From Humidesulfovibrio mexicanus (GTDB lineage: Bacteria > Desulfobacterota > Desulfovibrionia > Desulfovibrionales > Desulfovibrionaceae), in the NCBI RefSeq assembly GCF_900188225.1, contig NZ_FZOC01000004.1, positions 161,537 through 225,536 on the forward strand: DNA of 64,000 bases, given 5' to 3'. The notes beneath the pieces are model-generated. The model made no database searches. It was not told the origin of the DNA and saw only the letters and a program-made list of their open reading frames with translations. The position numbers and the translations under genes are program-made. How positions within the stretch are numbered: the stretch's first letter is position 1; the number at the start of each line of letters is the position of its first letter. Positions 16,466 to 25,488 of this stretch are shown one piece after another.

Positions 16466-18463
16466 CTAATCGACGCCGGCACCGACCTGGAGCGGCGGAA
16501 GCGGGGCTACGCGCACGGCGTTGCCCCCGGCGCGCTTGGCCTCGTACATGGCGGCATCGGCCCTGGCCAGCAGGGAATCCTGGTCGTGGCCGTGCAGGGG
16601 GAAGCAGGCCACGCCCACCGAGGCCCCCAGGAACAGCCTCCCGCCATCGGCCTCCGGGTCGTACAGGCACTCGCGGATCTTCTCGGCCACGGACAGGGCG
16701 TCTTCGGCGTGCAGCAGGTCCGGCAGCACCACCACGAACTCGTCGCCGCCAAGGCGGGCCACGGTGTCGGACTCGCGCACGCAGGCGCGCAGGCGCAGCG
16801 CCGTCTCCACCAGCACGCGGTCGCCGTGGGCGTGGCCGTAGGCGTCGTTCAAGCTCTTGAACTGGTCCAGATCCAGGTACAGAAGGGCCACGCTGGCCCC
16901 GCCGCGCTTGGCCCGGCGCAGGGCCTGGTCCAGCCGGTCGAGGAACAGCTGGCGGTTGGGCAGACCGGTCAAATGGTCGTGCAGGGCCATATGCCGCACG
17001 CGCTCTTCGCTGGCCTTGATCTCGGTCAGGTCCTGGGCGTTGAGCACCAGGCGATCGCCGCCCATGGGCGAGACCTTGAGCCGACACCAGCGCCGGGCCC
17101 CGCTGACGTGCTGGAAGGCGAACACCCGCTCCGGCGGATTCTCCTTGCGCATGTCGGCTTCCAGGCTGGCCACGAAGGCGCGGCGCTCCTCGGGCTGGTG
17201 GAAAATGCGGTCGGCCAGCACGCCCAGGGACGGGGTGTCCTCCAGGGAACAGCCCAGAAGCCGCTCCATGCCGGGATTGCAGTACTCCACGGCCCCGTTT
17301 CCCCGCACCACGGCGATGCCGTCGAACGACCCCTGCAGGATGGCCCCACGCTCCCGGCCCTCCTGCTCCAGGCGGTCGTACAGGGCGGAAAGCTCGCCGG
17401 TCATGGCGTTGAAGGCCCGCGCAAGATTGCCAAGCTCGTCGGCGGTCTCCACTTCCGCCCGCACGGAAAGATCGCCGCCGGCCACGCCCATGGCCGCGCG
17501 GGTCACGTCCAGAATGGGCCTGGCCAGCCGCCGCGACAGCACGTACACGCCCACGGCCAAAAGCACCGTGGCCCCCAGCGCCACCAGCACCAGGGTGACC
17601 GCCAGCCGTCCCGCCGGGGCGAAGGCCTCGGCCTGGGACATCTCCGCCAGCATGGCCATCTGGTAGGCGGGCAGCCAGCGATACGCGCCCAGCACCTGCA
17701 CGCCCGCGTCGTTCTCATACTGCCCGCGGCCGTTGCTGCCCGCAAGGGCCTGCGCCACGCCCTGGGAATGGGTCTTGCGGCGGGCGCTCTCCATGTCCAT
17801 CCGGCCGGAGGCCACCAGCAGGCTGGAGGAATCCACCAGGAAGGTCTCGCCCGTTTCGCCGAGCCCCGCCCGCGAGCGGATGATCTGCGAAATGGGGTCC
17901 AGGTTCAGGTGCAGGGCCAGCACGGCCAGAAGTCTGCCATGGTCGTCCTTCACGGGGGCGCTCACCGTCACCACCGGCCGAAGAGACTCCGGCGAGGGAT
18001 ACACGTTCTGCATGGACAGGCGCTGGCGGCCCTGGATGTAGAAGCTGTAGCTGGCGCGGTAGCTTCCCTCGCTGGCGGGGTTTGTGGAGAGGAGCACCTT
18101 GCCTCCGGTGGGGGCCAAGAGCAGGGCCTCGTGCACATCGGGCTTGGCCTGCGCGTAGTCCAGCAACAGCCGCCGCAGCTGCGGGCCCACGCGGAAGAAG
18201 CCGCGCCCGGCTCCGCCCTCGCCCTCGCGGGCGGCCAAGGAGCACAGGAACAGCAGATCGGCCCGCCGCTCCTCCACCCACAGGGCAAGCTCGGTCTCCT
18301 TCTGGCGCGAGGAGGTCTCGAGCCGCTCGAAAACAGCTTCTCGCAAGAGCTCCCTCGCGGCCAGCCAGCTCGCCGCTCCGGCGCACAGCACCACCAGCAC
18401 GGAAAGCACCATGTAGGTGCTCACCAGGCGGGCCACCAAACTCTTGCGCACGGACCAACTCAT
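16466..18463 (-). CDS. Membrane sensor diguanylate cyclase (Cache-HAMP-PAS-GGDEF)
   Basis: A 665-residue protein with a first membrane helix at about 12-34, a periplasmic Cache-like sensor at about 35-280 (TVSAPVKDDHGRLLAVLALHLNL), a second helix at about 285-310, a HAMP at 311-365, a PAS at about 375-467 and a GGDEF domain at about 490-655. The active-site loop reads RLGGDEFVVVL (near 569), so cyclase activity, making c-di-GMP from two GTP, is expected. Its ATG overlaps the stop of the binding-protein gene by one base, so the two are translationally coupled. The likely scenario is that a periplasmic ligand bound by the partner is reported to this cyclase. Confidence 0.92.
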   Translation of the reverse strand: MSWSVRKSLVARLVSTYMVLSVLVVLCAGAASWLAARELLREAVFERLETSSRQKETELALWVEERRADLLFLCSLAAREGEGGAGRGFFRVGPQLRRLLLDYAQAKPDVHEALLLAPTGGKVLLSTNPASEGSYRASYSFYIQGRQRLSMQNVYPSPESLRPVVTVSAPVKDDHGRLLAVLALHLNLDPISQIIRSRAGLGETGETFLVDSSSLLVASGRMDMESARRKTHSQGVAQALAGSNGRGQYENDAGVQVLGAYRWLPAYQMAMLAEMSQAEAFAPAGRLAVTLVLVALGATVLLAVGVYVLSRRLARPILDVTRAAMGVAGGDLSVRAEVETADELGNLARAFNAMTGELSALYDRLEQEGRERGAILQGSFDGIAVVRGNGAVEYCNPGMERLLGCSLEDTPSLGVLADRIFHQPEERRAFVASLEADMRKENPPERVFAFQHVSGARRWCRLKVSPMGGDRLVLNAQDLTEIKASEERVRHMALHDHLTGLPNRQLFLDRLDQALRRAKRGGASVALLYLDLDQFKSLNDAYGHAHGDRVLVETALRLRACVRESDTVARLGGDEFVVVLPDLLHAEDALSVAEKIRECLYDPEADGGRLFLGASVGVACFPLHGHDQDSLLARADAAMYEAKRAGGNAVRVAPLPPLQVGAGVD

Positions 18464-19635
18464 CAGCGGGGTTCCCCGCTTGCTGGAGGATCGAGACGGG
18501 CGCGCAGGCGACGCTCGCCGCCCTCGATCACCACAAGAAACACGGTGCGCGCGGGGTCGCCGTCCTCATTGAAGGACAGCTCGCCCGTAAGCCCCTGGAA
18601 GCCCCGGACGGCCGCAAGCCCGGAACGCAGCGACACGGGGTCCGTGCTGCCCGTGCGGCTGGCCGTGTCCAGCAGCAGCTCCAGGGCGTCCAGGGTCAGG
18701 ACGTGATTCTGCACCAGGGACAGGCCGGGCCTGGACGCCAGGGCCTGCGCCCTGACCAGCAGCGCCGGGTCCACCCCTTCGGCTGAAAAGTTGGTGGTGT
18801 AGAGCGCGCCCTGGGCCTCGGGAAGGGCATGAAAATCGCGGTCGGAGTCCCAGGAATCGCTGCCCAGGAACAGCCCGGAGAATCCGGCCGCGCGGGCCTG
18901 TGGAAGCTGCAGGGCCAGGTCGCCGGGAAAATTCGGCAGGAACAGCAGCTGCGCTCCGGCGGCCATCGCCCTTGAGAGCTGCGGCAGAAAATCCTGCGTG
19001 CCGCTGGCGTAGGGGACCATGGTCACGGCGGCTCCGGGCAGCGGAGCGAAGGCCGCGCGGAAAAAACCGGCCAGCCCGGCGCTGTAGGCGTCGGATTCAT
19101 CGTAGAGCACGGCCGCGCGGCGCAGGCCAAGGGTGGAGTGCACCACGCGCGACAGGACCACGCCCTGGTCGCTGTCCAGCTGGCACATGCGGAAGACGAA
19201 CTTTCGGCCCTTGGTGACCGCCGGATTGCTGGCCGTGGGGGTGATCATGGGCACGCGCAGGGCCTCCAGTGAAGCCGCCACGGGCAGGGCCTCGCGGCTC
19301 AGATAGGGGCCGATGACCGCGCTGACGCGCTCCTGCTGGACCAGGCGGGTCACCGCGGCCATGGACTGCTCCACCTGGCCTGCGTTGTCGGCCACCATGA
19401 GCCGGACGGGGAGCCTGCGGCCGCCCACCTCCACACCGCCGGCGGCGTTCACCTGCGCCACACGCGCCAGGGCCAGCTCATGCGCGTCGAAGCGCGGCGG
19501 GCCGCTCAGGTTGGCGATGAGCCCGATGCGCAGCTCCGTGCGCTCGGCGGGTTTTTCCGGCGCGCCGGAGCAGGCGGACAGAGCCAACACGGCTGCCAGG
19601 GCCGCAGAAAGTGCAAAGAGAAGCCTCGCGCGCAT
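18463..19635 (-). CDS. Branched-chain amino-acid-type periplasmic binding lipoprotein (LivK-like)
   Basis: A 390-residue type-I periplasmic binding protein with a lipoprotein signal (ALSAC, lipidated Cys near 22). The fold is shown by LRIGLIANLSGPPRF, NAAGGVEVGGRRLPVRLMVADN, VSAVIGPYLSREALPVA, ITPTASNPAVT and AAVLYDESDAYSAGLAGFF. Such proteins normally feed ABC importers of amino acids or amides, but no permease or ATPase gene lies nearby. The only partner is the diguanylate cyclase that starts one base before its stop. A sensory role is therefore more likely than transport. The ligand is unknown. Confidence 0.85.
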   Translation of the reverse strand: MRARLLFALSAALAAVLALSACSGAPEKPAERTELRIGLIANLSGPPRFDAHELALARVAQVNAAGGVEVGGRRLPVRLMVADNAGQVEQSMAAVTRLVQQERVSAVIGPYLSREALPVAASLEALRVPMITPTASNPAVTKGRKFVFRMCQLDSDQGVVLSRVVHSTLGLRRAAVLYDESDAYSAGLAGFFRAAFAPLPGAAVTMVPYASGTQDFLPQLSRAMAAGAQLLFLPNFPGDLALQLPQARAAGFSGLFLGSDSWDSDRDFHALPEAQGALYTTNFSAEGVDPALLVRAQALASRPGLSLVQNHVLTLDALELLLDTASRTGSTDPVSLRSGLAAVRGFQGLTGELSFNEDGDPARTVFLVVIEGGERRLRARLDPPASGEPR

Positions 19636-19697
19636 GTGTGAGTCCCCCCTTCCCTAAGCATCAGCAGCGGGCCGCAGGCCTGACGCCACGTACCAAC

Positions 19698-19726
19698 TAC
19701 TTAGCCTTCCGGGGCGGCCCTGACAA
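19698..19726 (-). promoter_or_regulatory. Candidate sigma-70 promoter for the binding protein-cyclase operon
   Basis: On the minus strand TTGTCA (19726-19721), a 17-base spacer and TAAGTA (19703-19698) lie between murJ and the LivK-like gene, giving a leader of about 55 bases. Confidence 0.4.
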
Positions 19727-19748
19727 GCCCCGCGCCGCGTCTGCGCGA

Positions 19749-21287
19749 TCATTGCGTCCGCCGCAACCCCATTCGCCTGGCCAGGGCCTCGTGCAGCTGC
19801 CGCGCCTCGGAAAGCCCCAGGAACCTGGCCAGCACGAAATAGGCCACGGCCCAGGCCGGAATAAGCAGCGCCCACACATACCGCGTGTCCGCGGTGGCCC
19901 AGGCGCCCAGCCCCATGAGCAGGCTGGCCGCCGCGCACTTGAGCGTGGGCGAGAGCGCCATGGGCCACTGCCCAAGCCTGTGCTTGAGCCTCCAGGCCAG
20001 CAGCCCCACGTTGACGTAGGACGCCACGGACACGGCCAGGGCGAGCCCGGCGTGGGCCATGACCCCCATGAGCGCGAAGCCCAGGCCGATGTTCACCGCC
20101 ACGCACAGGGCCGCCACGGCCACGGGCAGGCGCGTGTTCTCCAAAGCGTAAAACGCCCCCACCAGCGGCCGCACCAGGGCGATGGCGGGCAGTCCCACGC
20201 AGTAGGCCACCAGGGCGGTCGCCGTGGCGCTCACCGCCTCCGGCCCGAAGGCCCCGCGCCCGAAAAGCAGTCCGATGAGCGGCGCGGCCAAGGCGATCAA
20301 TCCGGCCATGGCGGGCAGGCTGATGAACAGGGACAGCCTCATGCTGGAGCGGATGACCTCCTGGAACTCGTCCATCTTCCCGGAAGCGGCCAGGCGCGAA
20401 AGGCTGGGCAACGCGGCCGTGCTGACCGCAAGGCCAAAGACTCCCACCGGAAACTGCACGAGCCGGTCCGCGTAGTACAGGTACGAAATGCTGCCCACGG
20501 GCAGGAACGAGGCCAAAAGCGTGCCCAAAAGCAGGTTGATCTGGTACACGGCCGAGCCCAGAATCGAAGGCAGCATGAGCCGTCCCATGCGCATGACCGC
20601 GGGATCGCGCCAGCGCCAGGGCCCGCGCCAGGAAAAGCCCAGCCGTCCCAGGTAGGGCTGCTGGAACAGCCACTCCGCCAGGCCGGAGGCCAGCACGCCC
20701 CAGGCCAGCGCGTAGGCCACGTTCCAGCCCATGGCCCAGCCGACAAGGGCCGAAAGGATGAAGCCCACGTTCAGCAGGCAGGGAGCGAAGGCCGGGGCGA
20801 AGAAGTGGTCCATGGCGTTCAGGATGCCCATGCACAGCCCCACGGCCGAGATGAACACGATGAACGGGAAGCAGATGCGCAGCAAATCCGCCGTGGCGCC
20901 AAGCAGCTCCGGGTCGCGGGCGAAGCCCGGCGCGATGGCCGCCGTGACCTGCGGGGCGAAAAGCATGGCCAAAAGGGTGATGACGGACAAGATGGCCAGG
21001 AGCCAGGCCAGCACCGAACGGGCCATCTCCTGGGCGCGGGCCTCGCCCTCCTCCGCCCGCACGCGGGAGAAGGTGGGGATGAAGGCCATGGTCAGCGAGC
21101 CCTCGGCGAACAGGCTGCGCAGCAGGTTGGGAATGCGGAAGGCCACGAAGAAGGCATCGGCGAAGAGCCCAGCGCCCAGCGCGAAGGCCGTGATGAGGTC
21201 GCGCACGAAGCCCAGCACGCGGGAGGCCAGCGTGGCCCCGGCCACAGTGGCCGCGCGCCGGGCGATGTGTCGGGATTCGGCGTTCAT
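19749..21287 (-). CDS. murJ: Lipid II flippase MurJ
   Basis: A 512-residue MOP-superfamily membrane protein with about 14 helices, the size of MurJ. The opening GATLASRVLGFVRDLITAFALG, FADAFFVAFRIPNLLRSLFAEGS and AFIPTFS are the MurJ signature, with the conserved Arg residues of the cavity (RVLGFVRD, RIPN). MurJ flips the peptidoglycan precursor lipid II across the inner membrane. ATG 21287 begins directly before the signature. It is the next minus-strand gene after the second arsC, with a 77-base gap, and may have its own promoter there. Confidence 0.95.
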   Translation of the reverse strand: MNAESRHIARRAATVAGATLASRVLGFVRDLITAFALGAGLFADAFFVAFRIPNLLRSLFAEGSLTMAFIPTFSRVRAEEGEARAQEMARSVLAWLLAILSVITLLAMLFAPQVTAAIAPGFARDPELLGATADLLRICFPFIVFISAVGLCMGILNAMDHFFAPAFAPCLLNVGFILSALVGWAMGWNVAYALAWGVLASGLAEWLFQQPYLGRLGFSWRGPWRWRDPAVMRMGRLMLPSILGSAVYQINLLLGTLLASFLPVGSISYLYYADRLVQFPVGVFGLAVSTAALPSLSRLAASGKMDEFQEVIRSSMRLSLFISLPAMAGLIALAAPLIGLLFGRGAFGPEAVSATATALVAYCVGLPAIALVRPLVGAFYALENTRLPVAVAALCVAVNIGLGFALMGVMAHAGLALAVSVASYVNVGLLAWRLKHRLGQWPMALSPTLKCAAASLLMGLGAWATADTRYVWALLIPAWAVAYFVLARFLGLSEARQLHEALARRMGLRRTQ

Positions 21288-21364
21288 CGGAAGGCATGAT
21301 AGCCCATGCGCGCCGGACTGTCACCACGCAGGCGCGGACACGGTCCGACGAAGACGCCGCCCGC

Positions 21365-21802
21365 CTAGGCCTCGGTCTGTTCGCTGAAAGGCCGCTCCAC
21401 CTTCTCGCGGACCATGTCGCGAATGGCGCGCACCTTGGCCAGGCGCTCCTCCGGCGTTCCGGCGACGGCTTCAGGGTCCGGGAACGGCCAGCGCCAGCGT
21501 TGCGTGACGCCGGGGAACACCGGGCAGGACTCGGCCGTAGCCGTATCGCACACAGCGATGACGTAGTCGTAGAGCCTGCCCTGGCGGAACAGGTCGAAGA
21601 CGCTTTGCGGCTTCTTGCCCGAAAGGTCGAGACCTTCCTCGGCCATGACCTGCCGCACCAGGGGGAGCACCTCCGGCGCGGGGTCGAGCCCGGCGCTCTC
21701 CACCTCGAAGGCGTCGCCCGCGAAGCGGCGCAGGAAGGCCTCGGCCATCTGGCTGCGGCCCGCGTTCCGGGAACACACGAAAAGAACCTTGAGCTTGTCC
21801 AT
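21365..21802 (-). CDS. arsC: Arsenate reductase, thioredoxin-coupled low-MW phosphatase type
   Basis: A 145-residue protein of the low-molecular-weight tyrosine-phosphatase fold. The P-loop VCSRNAGRSQMAEAF has the catalytic CX5R, and further Cys residues in AVCDTATAESCP match the relay Cys of the thioredoxin-dependent ArsC class. It reduces arsenate to arsenite in the cytoplasm, which acr3 upstream then exports. A GGAGGAAT site precedes ATG 21802. It closes the arsenic/redox gene run; a second, distinct arsC sits at the run's start (29038-29490). Confidence 0.88.
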   Translation of the reverse strand: MDKLKVLFVCSRNAGRSQMAEAFLRRFAGDAFEVESAGLDPAPEVLPLVRQVMAEEGLDLSGKKPQSVFDLFRQGRLYDYVIAVCDTATAESCPVFPGVTQRWRWPFPDPEAVAGTPEERLAKVRAIRDMVREKVERPFSEQTEA

Positions 21803-21834
21803 GGGATTCCTCCGACCGATGTATGTCGCGGCGC

Positions 21835-23133
21835 CTAGCTGCCCAGGCAGGCCAGCTGCCCCACGGACCAGGGGCAGTGTCCGCAGGGGACCTCCAGGCC
21901 CAGGCAATCGCGCTCGAACGGCCCGGACACCCCGGACACGTCGCTGCACAGGGCTGCGCCGCAATCGCCGCAGGCGGGATACTCGGCCCGGCGCACCGTG
22001 TCCCGGAATAGCACGAATTCCGGGTCGCGCCAGAGCTCCTCAAGCGGCGTTGCGGAAATGTCGCCGAAATGTCGCGCATCGACACGCTTCCTGTCGCCAA
22101 GAACCCGGCACTGGTGGCCGTGCCACAAAAAATGGCAGGGCGACACGCGGCCACGCCAGTCGATGAAGGCCGCACAGCGCTCCATGAATGGGCAACGGCG
22201 GTCTTGCGGCCTGTCCGGCGCGGTCAGGGGCGGCAGGCGCAGCTCCAGTCCAAGGGCCCTGGCCCGGTTCCGCGCCTCGCCGAAGATGTCGGCCAGCCGG
22301 GCGCGCTCGCCCTGGTCCACGGCGGCCAGGCGCACCACGTTGAGCCAGACGCCCTGCTCACGCGCCTCGTCGCGCATCCGCAAAAACACGTCCAGAAAGG
22401 CCTGGTCGGCCGGACTGCGGGGAAACATCGCCGCCCCGCGCGGCACCGCGCCAAGGTCCAGGCCCTGCGCCTGGGCATCGGCTTGATGCCGGGAAAAAAG
22501 CGCAAGGGACGCGGCGCTCACGGGAAGAAAGAGCGCCTCCGCCTCGGAATCCGCGTCCATGGGCAGCAGGTGCGAGGCCAACAGGAAGTCCAGGCCCAAG
22601 GATGCGGCGCGTTCCACCAGGGCAGGCAGGGAGCCGACATTGCCCCGCATGAGCACGGTCTCTACGCCGATGCGCATGGGCCGCCCTGTCTCGCGCGAGG
22701 CATGGCGCAGCAATGCGGCGGCACGCTCCAGCGGATCGCCCAAACCGCCCGGCCGCCCCGGCCCGTGGCCAAGGTCCACCTCGCCATCATGGGACACGCA
22801 GGCCACGTCCAGCCCGGCCTCGGCCAGATCGCGCGCCAGGCCGCCATCAAGCGGCAGGCCGTTGGTCTGCAGGCCGCACCAGCCGCCCTCGGGCTGGCGC
22901 TGTTTGACGAAGCGCACCATGCGCGGCAGGTCCGGGTGCAGCAGGGGCTCGCCCATGCCGTTCAGCACCACGGCGCGGGCGTGGCGCAGGGGCTCGCCCA
23001 GCCGCTCAAACAGGCCGAAATCCAGGTCGCCAAAGCCACCTTCCCAGCCGGGCTGGCAGCGAGCGCACATGGCGCAGGAAAGATTGCAGCGGGTCGTGGT
23101 CTCTATGAACAAGGTCTCAGGAAAATCGCTCAT
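21835..23133 (-). CDS. Radical SAM/SPASM protein of unknown substrate in an arsenic cluster
   Basis: A 432-residue protein. The N-terminal radical SAM core has ETTTRCNLSCAMCARC, the CX3CX2C that binds the [4Fe-4S] cluster and S-adenosylmethionine, and LNGMGEPLLHPDL (the GGEP-like motif). The C-terminal third is a SPASM-like domain with many Cys: CPFMERC, SPCHF, YPACGDCGAALC and the last Cys residues near EVPCGHC. These would bind auxiliary Fe-S clusters, as in peptide-modifying enzymes and tungsten-cofactor maturases, which share the ETTTRCNLSC style of opening. It is 17 bases downstream of acr3 and 32 bases before arsC. Chemistry on an arsenical, a thiol cofactor or a peptide is all possible; I cannot decide. 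ATG 23133 is preferred; a longer frame extends to 23175. Confidence 0.82.
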   Translation of the reverse strand: MSDFPETLFIETTTRCNLSCAMCARCQPGWEGGFGDLDFGLFERLGEPLRHARAVVLNGMGEPLLHPDLPRMVRFVKQRQPEGGWCGLQTNGLPLDGGLARDLAEAGLDVACVSHDGEVDLGHGPGRPGGLGDPLERAAALLRHASRETGRPMRIGVETVLMRGNVGSLPALVERAASLGLDFLLASHLLPMDADSEAEALFLPVSAASLALFSRHQADAQAQGLDLGAVPRGAAMFPRSPADQAFLDVFLRMRDEAREQGVWLNVVRLAAVDQGERARLADIFGEARNRARALGLELRLPPLTAPDRPQDRRCPFMERCAAFIDWRGRVSPCHFLWHGHQCRVLGDRKRVDARHFGDISATPLEELWRDPEFVLFRDTVRRAEYPACGDCGAALCSDVSGVSGPFERDCLGLEVPCGHCPWSVGQLACLGS

Positions 23134-23150
23134 GCGAGAAAAACCGCTCC

Positions 23151-24242
23151 TTACTGCTGGCAGTCCACGCGGCACACCTGGGACAGGCTGCCTGGATCAT
23201 TTGGGAACCAACGACGCTTGAGCCACAGGGCCACATGCACCAGGCCGATGAGCACCGGCACCTCCACCAGCGGCCCGATGACCGCGGCGAAGGCCTGGCC
23301 CGAATCCAGGCCGAACACGGCCACGGCCACGGCGATGGCCAGCTCGAAGTTGTTGGAGGCCGCGGTGAAGCTTAAGGTGGCGCTCTGGGCGTAGGTGGCC
23401 CTGGCCTTCCAGGAGAGCCAGAAGGACGCCAGGAACATGACCAGAAAATAGATGAGCAGGGGCAGGGCCACGCGCAGCACGTCCAGGGGCAGGGCCAGCA
23501 TCACCTCGCCCTTGAGGGAGAACATGACCAGGATGGTGAACAGCAGCGCCACCAGGGTGATGGGGCCGATGCGCGGGGCGAACTCCGCATCGTACCACTC
23601 CCGGCCCTTGAGCCCAAGCCCGACGACGCGGGTGGCCAGCCCGGCCAGAAAGGGAATGCCCAGGTAGATGAACACGCTTTCGGCGATCTGACCCATGGAG
23701 ATGTCGACCGCCGCGCCCTCAAGCCCCAGCCAGCCCGGCAGCACGGCGAGGAACAGCCAGGCGTACAAGGGGAAAAACAGCACCTGGAACACGGAGTTGA
23801 AGGCCACCAGCCCGGCGCAATACTCGCGGTCGCCGCCGGCCAGGTCGTTCCACACAATGACCATGGCGATGCAGCGTGCCAGGCCGATGAGGATGAGCCC
23901 GGTCATGTAGGCGTGCTCGCCGGAAAGAAAGGCCACGGCCAGGCCGAACATCAAGACCGGGCCGATGACCCAGTTCTGCGCCAGGGAAAGCGCCAGCACG
24001 CGCAGGTTCTTGAACACCTGGCCCATGAGCTCGTAGCGCACCTTGGCCAGGGGCGGGTACATCATGAGGATGAGCCCTGCGGCGATGGGCAGGTTGGTGG
24101 TGCCGCTCTGCATGGCGCCCAGGGTCTGCTTCAAGCCCGGGGCCAGCGCGCCCAAAGCGATGCCCGCGAACATGGCCGCGAAGATCCACAAGGTCAGCCA
24201 GCGGTCAAGAAAGGACAGCTTTCTCGTGACGGACTCGGGCAT
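23151..24242 (-). CDS. acr3: Arsenite efflux permease, ACR3 family
   Basis: A 363-residue protein with about ten membrane helices. The order of segments fits ACR3: [61 protein letters not shown] (with the conserved Cys) and [23 protein letters not shown] with [11 protein letters not shown]3 exports arsenite by exchange with protons. An unusual C-terminal tail ends with CRVDCQQ, whose Cys pair could bind As(III). ccdA ends 11 bases upstream of its start, and the radical SAM gene follows, so it is in the middle of one transcription unit. Confidence 0.94.
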   Translation of the reverse strand: MPESVTRKLSFLDRWLTLWIFAAMFAGIALGALAPGLKQTLGAMQSGTTNLPIAAGLILMMYPPLAKVRYELMGQVFKNLRVLALSLAQNWVIGPVLMFGLAVAFLSGEHAYMTGLILIGLARCIAMVIVWNDLAGGDREYCAGLVAFNSVFQVLFFPLYAWLFLAVLPGWLGLEGAAVDISMGQIAESVFIYLGIPFLAGLATRVVGLGLKGREWYDAEFAPRIGPITLVALLFTILVMFSLKGEVMLALPLDVLRVALPLLIYFLVMFLASFWLSWKARATYAQSATLSFTAASNNFELAIAVAVAVFGLDSGQAFAAVIGPLVEVPVLIGLVHVALWLKRRWFPNDPGSLSQVCRVDCQQ

Positions 24243-24253
24243 GGCGGTCTCCT

Positions 24254-24955
24254 TCAGGTTTCAAGAAACGGCCGGGCGATGAAGTACAGCCCCAGCAGCC
24301 CCACCAGTGTCCCCGCGGCGCGGCGCACCAGCGTTCCGCCGCCGGAGAAGCCCTCCATCATGCGCCGGGCCAGCGCGGCCGAGCTGCCCGCCACGACGAT
24401 GGGCAGGCAGTGCCCCAGGGCGAAGGTCAGCACCAGGCCCAGGCCGGTCAGCACCTGCTCCTGCACGGTTATGACCGCCAGCAGCGGGGCCAAAAACCCG
24501 AAAGTGCAGGAGCCCGACAAAAGCCCGTAGGCCAAGCCCATGACGAGCGCGCCCGGAAGCCCGCGCAGCGTCAACCGCGACATGAGGGAACCGGGCATCC
24601 GGCAGGCGGCCAGGCCAAGCATGTCGAGAGCCACGTACACCAGCACCAGCCCTACGCCGATGGTCCAGTAGGGGCCGATGTCGCCGAGCATCCGGCCGAG
24701 CAGCGCGCAGGCCGCGCCCACCAGAGCGATGCTGGCGAAAAGCCCGGAGGTGAAGGCCAGGGCGTAGCGCACGGCCTCGCGGCCCTGCACCAGCCTGCCC
24801 TGCCCGGCCACGTAGCCCACCATCAGCGGAATGCTGGCCAGGTGGCAGGGGCTGAAGAGCACGCTCACCAGCCCCCACAGGAAGGCCCCGGCGTAGGCGG
24901 CCGCAGAGCCGCCAGTCATCCAGGCGTTCACCGCCAGCAGGAACTCGTCGAACAT
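24254..24955 (-). CDS. ccdA: CcdA-type thiol-disulfide transporter
   Basis: A 233-residue protein with about six helices and the CcdA Cys motifs: [18 protein letters not shown] in the first helix and [15 protein letters not shown] in the fourth. These two Cys residues carry electrons from cytoplasmic thioredoxin across the membrane to periplasmic thiol proteins. The gene directly upstream (13 bases) encodes an exported thioredoxin with a CIPC site, its probable electron acceptor. The pair sits inside the arsenic run. Confidence 0.9.
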   Translation of the reverse strand: MFDEFLLAVNAWMTGGSAAAYAGAFLWGLVSVLFSPCHLASIPLMVGYVAGQGRLVQGREAVRYALAFTSGLFASIALVGAACALLGRMLGDIGPYWTIGVGLVLVYVALDMLGLAACRMPGSLMSRLTLRGLPGALVMGLAYGLLSGSCTFGFLAPLLAVITVQEQVLTGLGLVLTFALGHCLPIVVAGSSAALARRMMEGFSGGGTLVRRAAGTLVGLLGLYFIARPFLET

Positions 24956-24967
24956 GGGCGCTCCCCG

Positions 24968-25345
24968 CTATTTCGCCAGCAGGCGGTTCAAGCGGTCGGA
25001 CAGGCTCTTCTTGTCCATGAAGCCCTCGTGGCGCGCCACCTGGCGCCCGTTTTTGTCAAAGAACACCTGGGTGGGAATGGCCCGGATGCCGAAGCGCTCC
25101 GCGGCGTCCCGATCCTGGGTCACGTCGATGAACACCACGGCGGCGCGGCCCCGGTACTCCTTTTCCAAATCCACAAGGATGGGGGCCATCATCCGGCAGG
25201 GGATGCAGGTCTTGGCCCCCAGGTCCACCACGGTCACCATGCCCTTGACCGGAACAGTCGGCGTTGGCTTGGGCAAAGTGGATGCGGCAAGGGCCGCTGT
25301 GGCGACAAGAAGGCTGGCGACAACTCCCAAAAGCGCTTTCTTCAC
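24968..25345 (-). CDS. Exported thioredoxin-family protein (CIPC)
   Basis: A 125-residue protein. GTG 25345 is chosen because AGGAG lies 6 bases upstream and a Sec signal peptide begins at once (KKALLGVVASLLVATAALAAS). The mature part is a compact thioredoxin fold with the active site KTCIPCRMM and cis-Pro in RAIPTQVFF. It should be reduced in the periplasm by the CcdA protein encoded next. A longer frame starting at 25411 has no matching site. The partner substrate is unknown. Confidence 0.88.
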   Translation of the reverse strand: MKKALLGVVASLLVATAALAASTLPKPTPTVPVKGMVTVVDLGAKTCIPCRMMAPILVDLEKEYRGRAAVVFIDVTQDRDAAERFGIRAIPTQVFFDKNGRQVARHEGFMDKKSLSDRLNRLLAK

Positions 25346-25488
25346 AATTTCTCCTGCCGGGTTACAAGTTGCGAAGCCCCAAGGCAATCGCGCGCTGCGT
25401 GTTTGCGCCACGGCGTAGTCCGGCGACCGGTGCGGGACATTTTCCGCCTTTCACCTGAACTGCTTGCAGCAAAACGCACAACGCACTG

